This document shows positions 43,833 to 56,713 of a DNA stretch of 64,000 nt, piece by piece (position 1 is the first letter of the stretch; every line of letters begins with the position of its first letter). This DNA is from Serpentinimonas maccroryi. GTDB lineage: Bacteria > Pseudomonadota > Gammaproteobacteria > Burkholderiales > Burkholderiaceae_C. Made by a program: the position numbers and the translations under genes. The stretch is from NCBI RefSeq assembly GCF_000828915.1, contig NZ_AP014569.1, forward strand, positions 558,001-622,000, in the 5' to 3' direction. The notes under the pieces are model-generated. The model worked only from the letters and a program-made list of their open reading frames with translations. It was not told where the DNA came from and did no database searches.

Positions 43833-45044
43833 TTAGCTCCGGTTGAGTAGGGTCAAAACGTCGAGCCGGTGCACGCGCCAAGCCGGCAGGGCCGCCGCCA
43901 GCAGCGCCAGCAGCAACACCCCCAGCGGCACCCACAACAGCGTCGGGCTCCAGTGTGCGGCCTGCACCAAGGTGGCGGCACCCGTGGGCAACCAGCCGCC
44001 CAGGGCCGCCAGCAAGCCTTGGGCCAGCGCCAGCCCCAGCAGCAGCGCCAACAGCGCCAGCGCAAAGGCCTCGGTCAGCAACAAAGCGACCAAGCGCCGC
44101 GGCGGCGTGCCCAGCATGCGCAGCATGGCCAGATCGGCCTCGCGCTCGCGCACCGCTTGCCACAGCGCCACGAACACCGACAGCGCGGCCATGAGCAGCA
44201 GCGTCAGGCCAAAGCCCTGCAGCACTTGGGTGCCCGCGCCCAGCAGCGTGAGCAACCGCGTGAGCTCGAGCGCCGGGGCGGCGGCCTGCATATTGGTCTG
44301 CTCGTTGACGAAGCGCGGGAAGGTGACGGCGGCCAGCGGCGTGGTGTAGCGGATCAGGGCCATGGTGACTTCGCGCTCGGCCTCGACGGCGGCGCGTTCC
44401 TCGGGGCTCATCTGCGCCATGCCGTGCAGATCGTCGTGCACCAGCCAGACCGATTCGGTGGCGGTGAGCACCAGCCGGTCGAGCACGCAACCGCAAGGCG
44501 CCAAGATGCCGGTGATGGTGTAGGGCCATTGATCGTGCGCCTTGCCGACCGGGTCCAGCCCGTGCACGCCGACGAAACTTTGGCCCAGACCCAAGCCGCT
44601 GCTGGCCGCCACTTGGGCACCCAGAACGGCTTGCATCGGCGCGTTCCAGAGCTGGCCTTGGGCCAGTTCGGCGCCATAGAGCGCGACATAGTCCGGGGTG
44701 GTGCCGACGATGCGGTAGCCGCCCAGGTTGTCGCCCAAGCTGAGCGGGATGATCGCGGCCACTTGCGGGTGTTGGCGCAGTTGTTCCAGATCGGCCAAGC
44801 GGATGTTGCCCGGCGGCACGTCGAGGTGGAATACGCCCGACATGATGAGCTGGATCGGGCTGCCCTTGGCGCCGACCACGGCGTCGATGCCGGCCAGGTC
44901 GCGCTCAAAGGTGTTTGTGAGCTGCTCGCGCGCGCTAAGCACGAACACCATGGCCGCTACGCCCAAGCTGAGCATGAGCAGGTTGAGCACCGTGCTCAAG
45001 GGGCGCGACCAGAGGTAGCGCCACGACAGGCCAAGGGTGTTCAT
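43833..45044 (-). CDS. ABC transporter permease, FtsX/MacB-like
   Basis: A 403-residue protein with the MacB/LolC layout: one N-terminal membrane helix (about 18-38), a large periplasmic domain (about 45-265) and three C-terminal helices (about 275-390) with AVREREADLAMLRMLGTPPRR between them. Such mechanotransmission permeases pull on periplasmic partners rather than moving solute across the membrane. It overlaps the ATPase gene by four bases. In P. aeruginosa a similar Zur-controlled set is PA4064-PA4065. Confidence 0.82.
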   Translation of the reverse strand: MNTLGLSWRYLWSRPLSTVLNLLMLSLGVAAMVFVLSAREQLTNTFERDLAGIDAVVGAKGSPIQLIMSGVFHLDVPPGNIRLADLEQLRQHPQVAAIIPLSLGDNLGGYRIVGTTPDYVALYGAELAQGQLWNAPMQAVLGAQVAASSGLGLGQSFVGVHGLDPVGKAHDQWPYTITGILAPCGCVLDRLVLTATESVWLVHDDLHGMAQMSPEERAAVEAEREVTMALIRYTTPLAAVTFPRFVNEQTNMQAAAPALELTRLLTLLGAGTQVLQGFGLTLLLMAALSVFVALWQAVREREADLAMLRMLGTPPRRLVALLLTEAFALALLALLLGLALAQGLLAALGGWLPTGAATLVQAAHWSPTLLWVPLGVLLLALLAAALPAWRVHRLDVLTLLNRS

Positions 45045-45697
45045 GCTTGCGCCCCCGCGTGTGGCTGCAAGCGCAGGGTGCGCGCGTGCGGCAGCGCTTG
45101 CACGGCACGCTGGTCGTGTGTGGCCACCACCAGCGTGGCGGCATGCTGCTGCGCGTGCTGGCTGATGAGCGCCATGGCTTGGGCGGCGAGGTCGTCGTCG
45201 AGGCTGGCGGTGGGCTCATCGGCCAGCAGCACGGCCGGGCGGCGCAACAGCGCCCGCGCCAGCGCCACGCGCAGCGCCTGCCCGGTCGAGAGCTGGTGCG
45301 GGCGCCGCTGAAGCAAACCGCCCAGCCCAAGGGCCTCGATCAGGTGCTGGGTGTGCGCGCGATCCAGCGGCTGCTGACCGGCGTAGGCCACCAGTTGCAA
45401 GTTGTCGTGCACGCTCAAGGCCTGGCTGAGCAGGCCGCGCTGGGGCAAAAAGCCGATGTGGCGCGCACGCCAAGCGTCGCGTTCGGCTTGCGCCAGCTGC
45501 GCCGGGTGCGTGCCGGCGACTTCGAGCACGCCGGCGCTGGGCGTGAGCAGCCCGGCCAGCAGCGCCAGCCAAGTGGACTTGCCACTGCCCGAGGGGCCGC
45601 GCAACAGCAACGCGCCGCCGCTGGCCAGCTCCAGGTCGGGAAAGTCGAGCGTAGGGCCGCTGGGCCAAGCGTAGCGAAGGGCGGAGCTGAAAATCAT
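45041..45697 (-). CDS. ABC transporter ATP-binding protein, LolD/MacB-like
   Basis: A 218-residue ATPase. Walker A GPSGSGKST is at 34-42; the signature is LSTGQALRVALARALL (STGQ instead of SGGQ); Walker B AVLLADEPTASLDDD follows, then the switch His in VVATHD. It pairs with the FtsX-type permease. ATG 45697 overlaps the zur stop, so zur, ATPase, permease and the two small genes are translated as one operon. Confidence 0.85.
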   Translation of the reverse strand: MIFSSALRYAWPSGPTLDFPDLELASGGALLLRGPSGSGKSTWLALLAGLLTPSAGVLEVAGTHPAQLAQAERDAWRARHIGFLPQRGLLSQALSVHDNLQLVAYAGQQPLDRAHTQHLIEALGLGGLLQRRPHQLSTGQALRVALARALLRRPAVLLADEPTASLDDDLAAQAMALISQHAQQHAATLVVATHDQRAVQALPHARTLRLQPHAGAQA

Positions 45698-46203
45698 GGG
45701 CGCGCGTGGGGTTGGAGGCAGTCGGCGCAGGTGCCGTGCAAGGTGAAATCGAGCCGCTGCGGCTGGTGCCCGAGCGCGGTCATGCGCTCGCTCCAGCTCT
45801 GCGCCAGCTGCTGCGCCTCGAGCGCCGCCGCAGGCAGCGGCAGCAGGCAGTGGCAGGCGTCGCACTCAAAGCGCGGTTGCGCCAGCGCGGCGGCGCCGTT
45901 GCCGGCCCAGGTGAAGCGCCAGCGGCGCTCGTGCGCGTCGGCGTGGCGCAGCAGCACACCGCAGGCGGCGAGCCGATCGAGCAGCCGGTACAAGGTGACG
46001 CGGTTGATGAGCAGGCCGCGCGCCTGCAGCTGCGCCAGCACCTCGAAGTGGCAGCGCGCGGCGCAGGGGTCGGCGGCAAACAGGCCCAGCACGGCGCGCG
46101 TGGCCGGCGTGACCCGCAAGCCAGCGCGGTGCAAGCGCTCGAGCAGCTCGGGTGTGAGCGGGCTGGATGAGGGGGCGGCGGTTTGGGGCATGGTCATGGT
46201 CAT
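45694..46203 (-). CDS. zur: Fur-family zinc uptake regulator Zur
   Basis: A 169-residue Fur-family repressor. The winged helix covers LHRAGLRVTPATRAVLGLF to NRVTLYRLLDRLAACGV; the metal-binding half has FECDACHCLL and CADCLQ, the two Cys pairs of the structural zinc site. It is divergent from znuCBA across a 65-base gap holding a near-perfect palindrome, as expected for Zur. ATG 46203 is followed by in-frame ATGs at 46197 and 46191. Confidence 0.88.
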   Translation of the reverse strand: MTMTMPQTAAPSSSPLTPELLERLHRAGLRVTPATRAVLGLFAADPCAARCHFEVLAQLQARGLLINRVTLYRLLDRLAACGVLLRHADAHERRWRFTWAGNGAAALAQPRFECDACHCLLPLPAAALEAQQLAQSWSERMTALGHQPQRLDFTLHGTCADCLQPHARP

Positions 46204-46225
46204 GGACTCGGCTGCTGCAACAAAG

Positions 46226-46253
46226 TTGCGTTATGATCCCGATATTAACGCAA
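46226..46253. promoter_or_regulatory. Zur operator between zur and znuC
   Basis: Perfect 8-bp arms TTGCGTTA (46226-46233) and TAACGCAA (46246-46253) around 12 bases that are themselves partly symmetric. A TATGAT -10 for znuC lies in it (46232-46237). A weaker palindrome GCAAC-aaa-GTTGC lies at 46217-46229. One site could control both divergent operons. Confidence 0.7.
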
Positions 46254-46268
46254 TCGAGTTGCAACAAG

Positions 46269-47326
46269 GTGCCCATCAAGTCTTTGCTTTCTTGGTTCCA
46301 GCCGCTGGCGGCATCGGCTTCGGCTGCTGCAGCGCGGTTGCGCGTGCCTGAACCTGCACCACCTGCAGCCCCTCCTTATGCCGCTGGGGCCGGTGCGGGA
46401 GCGGGTGCGTCGGTTGCCGCGCCCGACAGTCAGCCGGCAGCTGGGCTGGGGCTTAGGCTGCACAACCTCACGCTGGGCTACGAGCGCCATCCGGCGGTGC
46501 ACCATTTGTCTCTGTTTTGCCCGGCGGGTTCCAAACTGGCTATCGTCGGCCCCAACGGCGCCGGCAAATCGACGCTGCTGCGGGCGCTGGCGGGCCAGTT
46601 GCGGCCGCTCACCGGGCGCATCGACTGCTTGGCTGGGCAGCGCGTGGCGTATCTGCCGCAGACGCCGCAGATCGACCGCAGCTTTCCGGTCACGGTGCTG
46701 GATATGGTGCAGTACGGCCTGTGGCACCAGAGCGGCGCCCTCGGGCGCTGGAGCGCGGCGCAGCGCCAGCGCTGCCTCGAGGCCTTGGCCAGCGTCGGCC
46801 TGCAGGGCTTTGAGCGCCGCACCATCGACACCTTGTCGGGCGGGCAGTTTCAGCGCGCCTTGTTTGCGCGTCTGATCTTGCAAGACGCCGACCTGCTGCT
46901 GCTCGACGAGCCCTTTGCCGCCGTCGATGAGGGCACCACGCTCGACTTGCTTCAGTTGCTCGAGCGCTGGAGCGCCGCTGGCAAGACCGTGCTGGTGGTG
47001 CTGCACGACCTGAGCTTGGTGCGCCGGCACTTTGCGCACACCCTGCTGCTGGCGCGTGAACCCATCGCTTTTGGTGCCACCGCCGCCGTGCTCACGCCCG
47101 CCAACCTGCGCCGCGCCATGAATATGCGCGAAGCCTTCGACGAGGGCGCGCCCTGGTGCGAAGCCGAGGCGGAGCCGGCGGTGCATGGGCACCATGTGCA
47201 CGAACACGCGCACGAACACGCGCACGGTGACAGCCACCGCCACGAAGAGCACGGCTCCGGCCATAGCGCCCAACCGTCCCGGTCCCAGGTTCAGGCAGCG
47301 CCCGCACGCGCAGCCGGGGTGCTCTG

Positions 47327-47327
<1 letters not shown>
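46269..47327 (+). CDS. znuC: Zinc ABC transporter ATP-binding protein ZnuC
   Basis: A 352-residue ATPase with an Ala/Pro-rich N-terminal extension (to about 58), the ABC domain (Walker A GPNGAGKST, signature LSGGQFQRALFAR, Walker B LLLLDEPFAAVDE) and a His-rich tail (about 300-340, HGHHVHEHAHEHAH). The tail probably senses or buffers zinc. The start is uncertain: an in-frame ATG at 46233 lies in the operator and over the likely -10, so GTG 46269 is preferred. Confidence 0.85.
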
Positions 47328-49148
<1,821 letters not shown>

Positions 49149-49290
49149 GCCCAGGGCTGCGCGCCGAGCTGTGCCTTTCAGCCAAACCCGAATGCGCTGC
49201 ACCGATTAAGCCCCAGCCCGCACCCGGCGCGCGATCATCAAGCACAATCAGGCCATACAGGCGCCCCCTTCGGGCGCGGCTTGGCTTGGA

Positions 49291-50859
49291 ATGCGATTGG
49301 ATTGTCATTGTCTTTTTGGGGCGCGCTCCGCTGCGTTCGATGTGGGTGTTGGTGGCCGGGCTGGGGCTGTTGAGCCAGCTGCTGATCGTTTGCTCGGTGC
49401 GGGCGCGCTGGCCAGTTTGGCGCTATGGGCCCTGAGCGGCTGCACGGCTTTGCCCGCCGCCCCCGAACCCGCAGCTGCGGCCAGCGCGGTGCTCTCGCAG
49501 CCGCTGGCGCCTCAGTGGCGTAGCCCTTGGCCCGAGGTCGGCGTTGTTGCGCCCGCGCCCACCCCAGCCACCCCCCCAAGCGCCGACTTGGCGCAGTGGT
49601 GGCTGGCCTTTGACGACCCGCACCTGAGCCGCCTGATCGGGCAAGCTTTGCAGGCCCACACCAGCGTGCGCAGCGCGCAGGCGGCGCTGCAGCAGGCGCG
49701 CGCGCTCGATGCCGTCGGCGCGGCCGCGCAGGGGCCGCAGGTGCAGGCCACGGCCAGCGGCCAGCGCGCCCAGGTGGGATCGGCGTCGGCGGCCAGCGCC
49801 TGGCGCGCCGGGCTCGACGCCACCTGGGAGCTGGACTGGTTTGGCCAGCGCCAGCAGGCCCGTGCGGCCACGGCAGCCGAGGCGCGCGCGGCGGCGGCCC
49901 AAGTGGCGCAGGCGCAGGTGAGCGTGGCAGCCGAAGTGGCGCTCACCTTTTTCGAGTGGCGCTTGCAGCAGCAGCGTTGGGTGGTGGCGCAGCGCCGCCT
50001 GGCCTTGCAAGAGGAGTTTGTGCAGATCGTGGGCTGGCGTTTGCAAGCCGGCCTGATGTCGAGCCAAGACCTTGAGCAAGCGCGCCTAAACCTAGCACAA
50101 CTGCGCGCCACCCTGCCCGACATCGAGGCCGCACAGGGGCAGGCAGAGGCCGCGCTGGCGCTGCTCACCGGGCGCAGCCCGCAAAGCGCGCTCGATCTGC
50201 CCGCCGCCGGCCCCATCCCCAGCCCCGGGCTGGAGCTGGCGCGCACCATCCCGGCCGACACCCTGCGCCAGCGCCCGGATGTGCAACGGGCCCAAGAGCG
50301 CCTGAGTTCAGCAGCGGCGCGCGTGGCCCAGGCCGACGCCGCGCGCCTGCCCACGCTGGCCCTGGGCGGCACGCTCGACTGGCGCAGCCCGCGGGTGAGC
50401 GATTTGTTCGACCCGGCCGCGCTCACCCGCACCCTGCTGCTGCGCCTGAGCGCCAGCCTGTTCGATGGCGGCGCGGCGCGGGCGCAGCTGCAAGCCCAAC
50501 AAGCGGCGCTGGAGCAGTCGCGCCTCGAGCTCGAGGCGGCGGTGCTGACGGCGCTGCGCGAAGTCGAGCACGCCCTGCTGGCGCTGCAAGCCAGCGCCCA
50601 GCGCCTGCAGCACGTGCAGCAGGCCGCCGACGCTGCGGCCGCCACCGAAGCGCTGGCCCTGCTGCGCCTGACCAGCGGTCTGATCGACTACCGCATCTGG
50701 CTCGAGACGCGGCAAAACCTCTTGAGCGCCCAGTACGAGCTGTCGGCCGCCCGCGCCGCCTGGAGCGCCGACCACGTGCGCCTCTACAAAGCCCTGGGCG
50801 GCGGCTGGAGCGCCGACAAACCCCAAGCAGCACTGCCCGAGCCCCATGACCCCGCCTGA
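49291..50859 (+). CDS. Outer-membrane efflux lipoprotein, NodT/OprM-like
   Basis: A protein of up to 522 residues and the TolC-like partner of the MacAB genes after it. A lipobox LWALSGC is at 45-51, followed by WWLAFDDPHLSRLIGQAL, repeated long helices (QALQAHTSVRSAQAALQQAR and its second-half equivalent), and LRQRPDVQRAQERL, all typical of the NodT family. The 50 residues before the Cys are too long for a lipoprotein signal, so the true start may be TTG 49390 or there may be a frame problem upstream. It overlaps macA by 14 bases. Confidence 0.85.
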   Translation: MRLDCHCLFGARSAAFDVGVGGRAGAVEPAADRLLGAGALASLALWALSGCTALPAAPEPAAAASAVLSQPLAPQWRSPWPEVGVVAPAPTPATPPSADLAQWWLAFDDPHLSRLIGQALQAHTSVRSAQAALQQARALDAVGAAAQGPQVQATASGQRAQVGSASAASAWRAGLDATWELDWFGQRQQARAATAAEARAAAAQVAQAQVSVAAEVALTFFEWRLQQQRWVVAQRRLALQEEFVQIVGWRLQAGLMSSQDLEQARLNLAQLRATLPDIEAAQGQAEAALALLTGRSPQSALDLPAAGPIPSPGLELARTIPADTLRQRPDVQRAQERLSSAAARVAQADAARLPTLALGGTLDWRSPRVSDLFDPAALTRTLLLRLSASLFDGGAARAQLQAQQAALEQSRLELEAAVLTALREVEHALLALQASAQRLQHVQQAADAAAATEALALLRLTSGLIDYRIWLETRQNLLSAQYELSAARAAWSADHVRLYKALGGGWSADKPQAALPEPHDPA

Positions 50860-52215
50860 ACCCACCCGCCCCGTGCCCCCTACGCCTCCCACCCCCAACC
50901 CGGCGCCAGCGGCCCAGCAACTGCTGCTCGGCCTGCCCCAAGCGCGGCGCTGGTGGCAGTCGCGCTGGCTCTGGCTGGGCCTGCTGTTGCTGGCCCTGGT
51001 GGCGCTGGCGCTGTGGTTTTGGAGCGCCGCGCAGCAGCGCCAGGCGGCACCGGTGTTCGTCACCGAGCCGCTGGCGCGTGGCAACCTGGTGCTCAACGTG
51101 ACCGCCAATGGCACCTTGCAGCCGCTGCGCGCGGTCAACATCGGCAGCGAACTGTCGGGCACGGTGCGCGCCGTGCACGTCGATATCAACGACACCGTGC
51201 GCCGTGGGCAGGTGCTGGTCGAGCTCGACACCGAGCGTTTGCAAGACCAGGTGCGCCACGGCCGCGCTGCCGTGCTCGCTGCCCAAGCCCAGGTGGCCCA
51301 AGCCAAAGCCAGCGTGCGCGAGACCGAGGCCAGCGTGCGCGAGACCCAAGCGCAGCTGCAGCGGCTGCAAGAGGTGGCGCGCCTGTCCGGCGGCAAAGTG
51401 CCCTCGGCGGCCGAGCTCGACACCGCGCGCGCGGCCTTTGAGCGCACCCAGGCGGTGCTCGAGCGCATGCGCGCCAACGTCAACAGCGCCCAGGCAGCGG
51501 TCGAGCAAGCGCAGGCCAACCTATCCAGCCACGAGACCAACCTGAGCAAGGCCGCCATTCGGGCGCCGATCGACGGCGTGGTGCTGGTGCGCTCGGTGGA
51601 CCCCGGCAACGCGGTGGCGGCGTCGCTGCAGGCCGTGACCCTGCTGCAACTGGCGCAAGATTTGCGCCAGCTCGAGCTGCAAGTGAGCGTCGATGAGGCC
51701 GACATCGGCGTCGTGCGCGCCGGCCAGCCGGCCAGCTTCACCGTCAGCAGCCAGCCTGGGCGGCGCTTTGCTGGCAGCGTCAGCCGGGTGGCTTTTGGCG
51801 CCACGCGCACCGACAACGTGGTCACCTACAGCACCACCATTCGGGTGGACAACGCCGATTTGAGCCTGCGCCCCGGCATGACGGCCACCGCCAGCATCGT
51901 CGCGGTCGAGCGCCAAGGCGTGTTGCGCGTGCCCAACGCCGCGCTGCGCTTCATGCCCACCGCTGCCACCACCGCACCCGCTGGCGGCGGCGTGTTGGCC
52001 AGCCTGTTGCCGCGCCTGCCGCAGCAGCCGCCGCGGGTGGCGCGCATGGACCCGCGCCCGGGCTTGCGCCAGCTCTGGGTGCTGCAAGACGGGCAGCCGG
52101 TGGCGCTGCAGGTGAGCACCGGCATCAGCGACGGGCGCCACACCGAGGTCTCGGGCGAGGACGTGGTTGAAGGCATGGCCGTGATCGTCGAGCAGCGCCG
52201 GGCGGGGCAGGTGCC

Positions 52216-52219
<4 letters not shown>
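50846..52219 (+). CDS. macA: Periplasmic adaptor of a MacAB-type exporter
   Basis: A 457-residue HlyD/MacA membrane-fusion protein. It has a Pro-rich N-terminus, one membrane helix (about 37-57), a lipoyl-like half (VELDTERLQDQVRHG), a helical hairpin (about 130-230 with many Gln/Ala), then the second lipoyl half APIDGVVLVRSVDPGNAV and a beta-barrel LELQVSVDEADIGVVRAGQ. It links the inner-membrane MacB pair to the outer-membrane protein. Stop overlaps the ATPase start. Confidence 0.9.
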
Positions 52220-52980
<761 letters not shown>

Positions 52981-52983
52981 GCC

Positions 52984-54192
52984 ATGTGGATCAACGCTTT
53001 GCTGCTGGCGCTGCGCTCGATCCGGCGCAACCTGCTGCGCTCGTTCCTGACCATGCTCGGCATCGTGATCGGGGTCGCGGCGGTGATCACCATGGTCACC
53101 GTCGGCAACGGCGCCACGCTGGCGATCCAGACCCAGATCCAGGGCTTGGGCACCAACTTGCTGCAGGTGCGGCCGGGCCAGCGCATGGGGCCCGGCGGCG
53201 GCCCCGGCGCAGCCCCGGCCTTTGTGGCCGCCGACGCGCAAGCCATTTTTGAGCAGGTGCCGGGCGTGCTGGCCACCGCCCCCGAAGCACGCACTGGGTC
53301 CACCGTGGTGGCCAGCGGGCGCAACTGGGGCACGACGGTGATCGGCAGCAGCAACGACTGGCTGCTCACCGGCAACTGGCGCCTTGCCGACGGCCGGCCT
53401 TTCACCGACGAGGAGCAGGTCGCCGGGGCGGCGGTGTGCCTGATCGGCGAGACCGTGCGGCGCGAGCTCTTTGGCCCCAGCCCAGCCGTGGGCGCGCTGC
53501 TGCGCGTGCGCCAGATGCCGTGCACCGTGGTCGGGGTGCTGGCGCCCAAGGGGCAGGGCGCCTTTGGGCAGGACCAAGACGACTTGGTCTATATGCCGCT
53601 CAACACCTTTCAGCGCCGCATCGTGGGCCACACCCGCATCGGCATTTTGCAGGTATCGATGCTCGACGGCATGGACGCCGCCGTGGTGCGCGCCGGCATC
53701 GTGCAGCTGCTGCGCGAGCGCCGCCACCTAGGCCCTACCGACGAAGACAACTTCAACGTGCTCGACACCCGGCAACTGGCCGAAACGCTCTCGGGCACCA
53801 CGCGCATCATGACGCTGCTGCTGGGCGCGGTGGCGGCAGTCAGCCTGGTGGTGGGGGGGATCGGCATCATGAACATCATGCTGGTGAGCGTGACCGAGCG
53901 CACGCGTGAGATCGGGCTGCGCCTGGCCATCGGCGCGCGCGAGCGCGAGGTGCTGTTGCAGTTTTTGATCGAGGCGGTGGTGCTGGCGGCCATCGGCGGG
54001 CTGATCGGCATGGCGCTGGCGCTGGGGGCCAGCGTGGGCTTGGCCGCGCTCATGGGCGTGCCGTTCGTGTTCGACCCCGGCATCAACGCCTTCGCCTTTG
54101 CCTTTTCGGCGGCCATCGGGGTGCTGTTTGGCTTCTTTCCGGCGCGGCGCGCAGCCCGGCTGAATCCGATCGAAGCCTTGCGGCATGAGTAG
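52984..54192 (+). CDS. MacB-type permease
   Basis: A 402-residue permease: one N-terminal helix (LRSFLTMLGIVIGVAAVITMVTVG), a periplasmic domain (about 45-275) and three C-terminal helices with MLVSVTERTREIGLRLAIGARE between the first two, the MacB hallmark. With the ATPase, adaptor and outer-membrane factor it forms a tripartite exporter for a peptide, lipid or antibiotic. Substrate unknown. A GC hairpin without T-run (54201-54216) follows. Confidence 0.9.
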   Translation: MWINALLLALRSIRRNLLRSFLTMLGIVIGVAAVITMVTVGNGATLAIQTQIQGLGTNLLQVRPGQRMGPGGGPGAAPAFVAADAQAIFEQVPGVLATAPEARTGSTVVASGRNWGTTVIGSSNDWLLTGNWRLADGRPFTDEEQVAGAAVCLIGETVRRELFGPSPAVGALLRVRQMPCTVVGVLAPKGQGAFGQDQDDLVYMPLNTFQRRIVGHTRIGILQVSMLDGMDAAVVRAGIVQLLRERRHLGPTDEDNFNVLDTRQLAETLSGTTRIMTLLLGAVAAVSLVVGGIGIMNIMLVSVTERTREIGLRLAIGAREREVLLQFLIEAVVLAAIGGLIGMALALGASVGLAALMGVPFVFDPGINAFAFAFSAAIGVLFGFFPARRAARLNPIEALRHE

Positions 54193-54252
54193 CCGCGCTT
54201 AAGCGGCCAGCCGCTTGCCCGGGCACAGGCGCCGTGGGCTGCGGGTTGAGCG

Positions 54253-54825
54253 CTAGCGTGGCGCGGTCGAGGGCGCGATTGAGGGCGCACCTACAAACGG
54301 GCCGCCGCGCAGCCGCATGCCAGCGCCGATGCCGCGTTCGGCAAACCAGCCCCGGTGCATCTCGAGCACGTAGCGCACCGGTTCGGCCGAGCAATGCGAG
54401 CGCTGCGACAGCGGCTCCATGTCGGCCAAGTTGACGATGCGGCCGTCGTCGGCCACAAAGGCCGCCGTTAAGGGCAGGAAGGTGTTTTTCATCCAAAAGC
54501 ACTGGGTGGCGGGGGCGTCGAACACAAACCACATGCCTTCGTTGGCGGGCATGGTGCGGCGCCACATCAGGCCCAGGCTGAGCTGCTCGGGCGTGCGCGC
54601 CACCTGCGCCGTGATCAGGTGCAGGCCGGCTTGCAGCTGCATGCGCGGCAGATCGAGTTGCGGCTGCCCGGCCTTGGCCGGGGCGACGGACAGCAGCAGC
54701 GCGCTGGCCAGCAGCGCCAGCGCCGCGGCAGCCAGCCGTTGCGGCCCGCCAGCGAGCGCAAGCAGGGCGCCCGGGCGCAGCGCCGCGGGCCGGGCGGCAA
54801 AACAAAGATATTTGCGGACATTCAT
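54253..54825 (-). CDS. DUF192 exported protein
   Basis: A 190-residue protein with an N-terminal signal/anchor (LAAAALALLASALLLSVAPAKA, about 31-52) and a DUF192 domain: TAQVARTPEQLSLGLMWRRT, MWFVFDAPATQCFWMKNTF with LPLTAAFV, then YVLEMHRGWF. DUF192 proteins are small beta-barrels of unknown role, often near envelope genes. It stands alone between macB and icd. Confidence 0.85.
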   Translation of the reverse strand: MNVRKYLCFAARPAALRPGALLALAGGPQRLAAAALALLASALLLSVAPAKAGQPQLDLPRMQLQAGLHLITAQVARTPEQLSLGLMWRRTMPANEGMWFVFDAPATQCFWMKNTFLPLTAAFVADDGRIVNLADMEPLSQRSHCSAEPVRYVLEMHRGWFAERGIGAGMRLRGGPFVGAPSIAPSTAPR

Positions 54826-54853
54826 GGGCGTGTCAGGTCGGTGCAGGGTTCGT

Positions 54854-54862
54854 TGCTACAAT
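54854..54862 (+). promoter_or_regulatory. Candidate extended -10 of icd
   Basis: TGCTACAAT is an extended -10 about 90 bases before the icd ATG; no good -35 is visible. It lies just upstream of the divergent DUF192 start. Confidence 0.35.
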
Positions 54863-54951
54863 TTTGCCAACTATTTCCTTAGAGGGCACGCACCCGGGGC
54901 TTAGCAACCCAGTCGTCGCCTGTTTTTTTCCCATCCCGGAGTCATCGCTTC

Positions 54952-56205
<1,254 letters not shown>

Positions 56206-56233
56206 TCTGCGGGCCCGCAGGCTGGCAACTCTC

Positions 56234-56264
56234 CCCCCGACCCGTGAGGGTGCGGGGGTTTTTT
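56234..56264 (+). terminator. Rho-independent terminator after icd
   Basis: CCCCCGACCC pairs with GGGTGCGGGGG (one bulge) over a four-base loop, followed by six T (56259-56264). It lies 29 bases after the icd stop. Confidence 0.85.
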
Positions 56265-56296
56265 ATTTGCGCCGCGCGCTCGCTAAAATCGGCCCC

Positions 56297-56635
56297 ATGC
56301 CCAAGCAACCCGATCTGAGCCCGCAACTGCCCACCGGCGACCCGGTGGCGGTGTTGGAGCGCCGCCGCCAGCGCGTGCGCCCGCCCAAGCTGCACCAGGT
56401 GCTGCTGCTCAACGACGACTTCACGCCGATGGAGTTCGTGGTGCAGGTGTTGCAGGAGTTTTTCAACAAAGACCGCGAGCACGCGACGCAGATCATGCTC
56501 AAAATCCACCTCGAAGGGCGGGGGGTGTGCGGCGTGTTCACGCGCGACGTGGCCCAGACCAAGGTCGAACAGGTGCTGCAAGCCGCGGCGCACCACGGCC
56601 ATCCGCTGCAATGTGTGAGTGAACCCATTGAATAA
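56297..56635 (+). CDS. clpS: ClpS adaptor
   Basis: A 112-residue adaptor that hands N-degron substrates to Clp[23 protein letters not shown] holds the conserved NDDxTPMEFV binding pocket, and [21 protein letters not shown] follows. The ATG at 56297 is preferred over one 10 codons upstream. It precedes clpA by 78 bases. Confidence 0.95.
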   Translation: MPKQPDLSPQLPTGDPVAVLERRRQRVRPPKLHQVLLLNDDFTPMEFVVQVLQEFFNKDREHATQIMLKIHLEGRGVCGVFTRDVAQTKVEQVLQAAAHHGHPLQCVSEPIE

Positions 56636-56713
56636 GGGCGGATTTGCCCCAATTGCTGCGCACAGATGCCGCAAATCGCAGTAAATTACAGGCTAGACTG
56701 AAGGAAACGCACC

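Noticed and set aside
43869-46351. Long plus-strand open frames (over 400 codons) opposite the zur operon
   Set aside because: They are antisense shadows of high-GC coding DNA: Arg/Gln/His-rich with no family pattern, while the minus-strand genes show clear motifs.
49261-49277. GCGCCC/GGGCGC hairpin after znuA as a terminator
   Set aside because: No T-run follows; hairpins of this kind are frequent by chance at this GC content.
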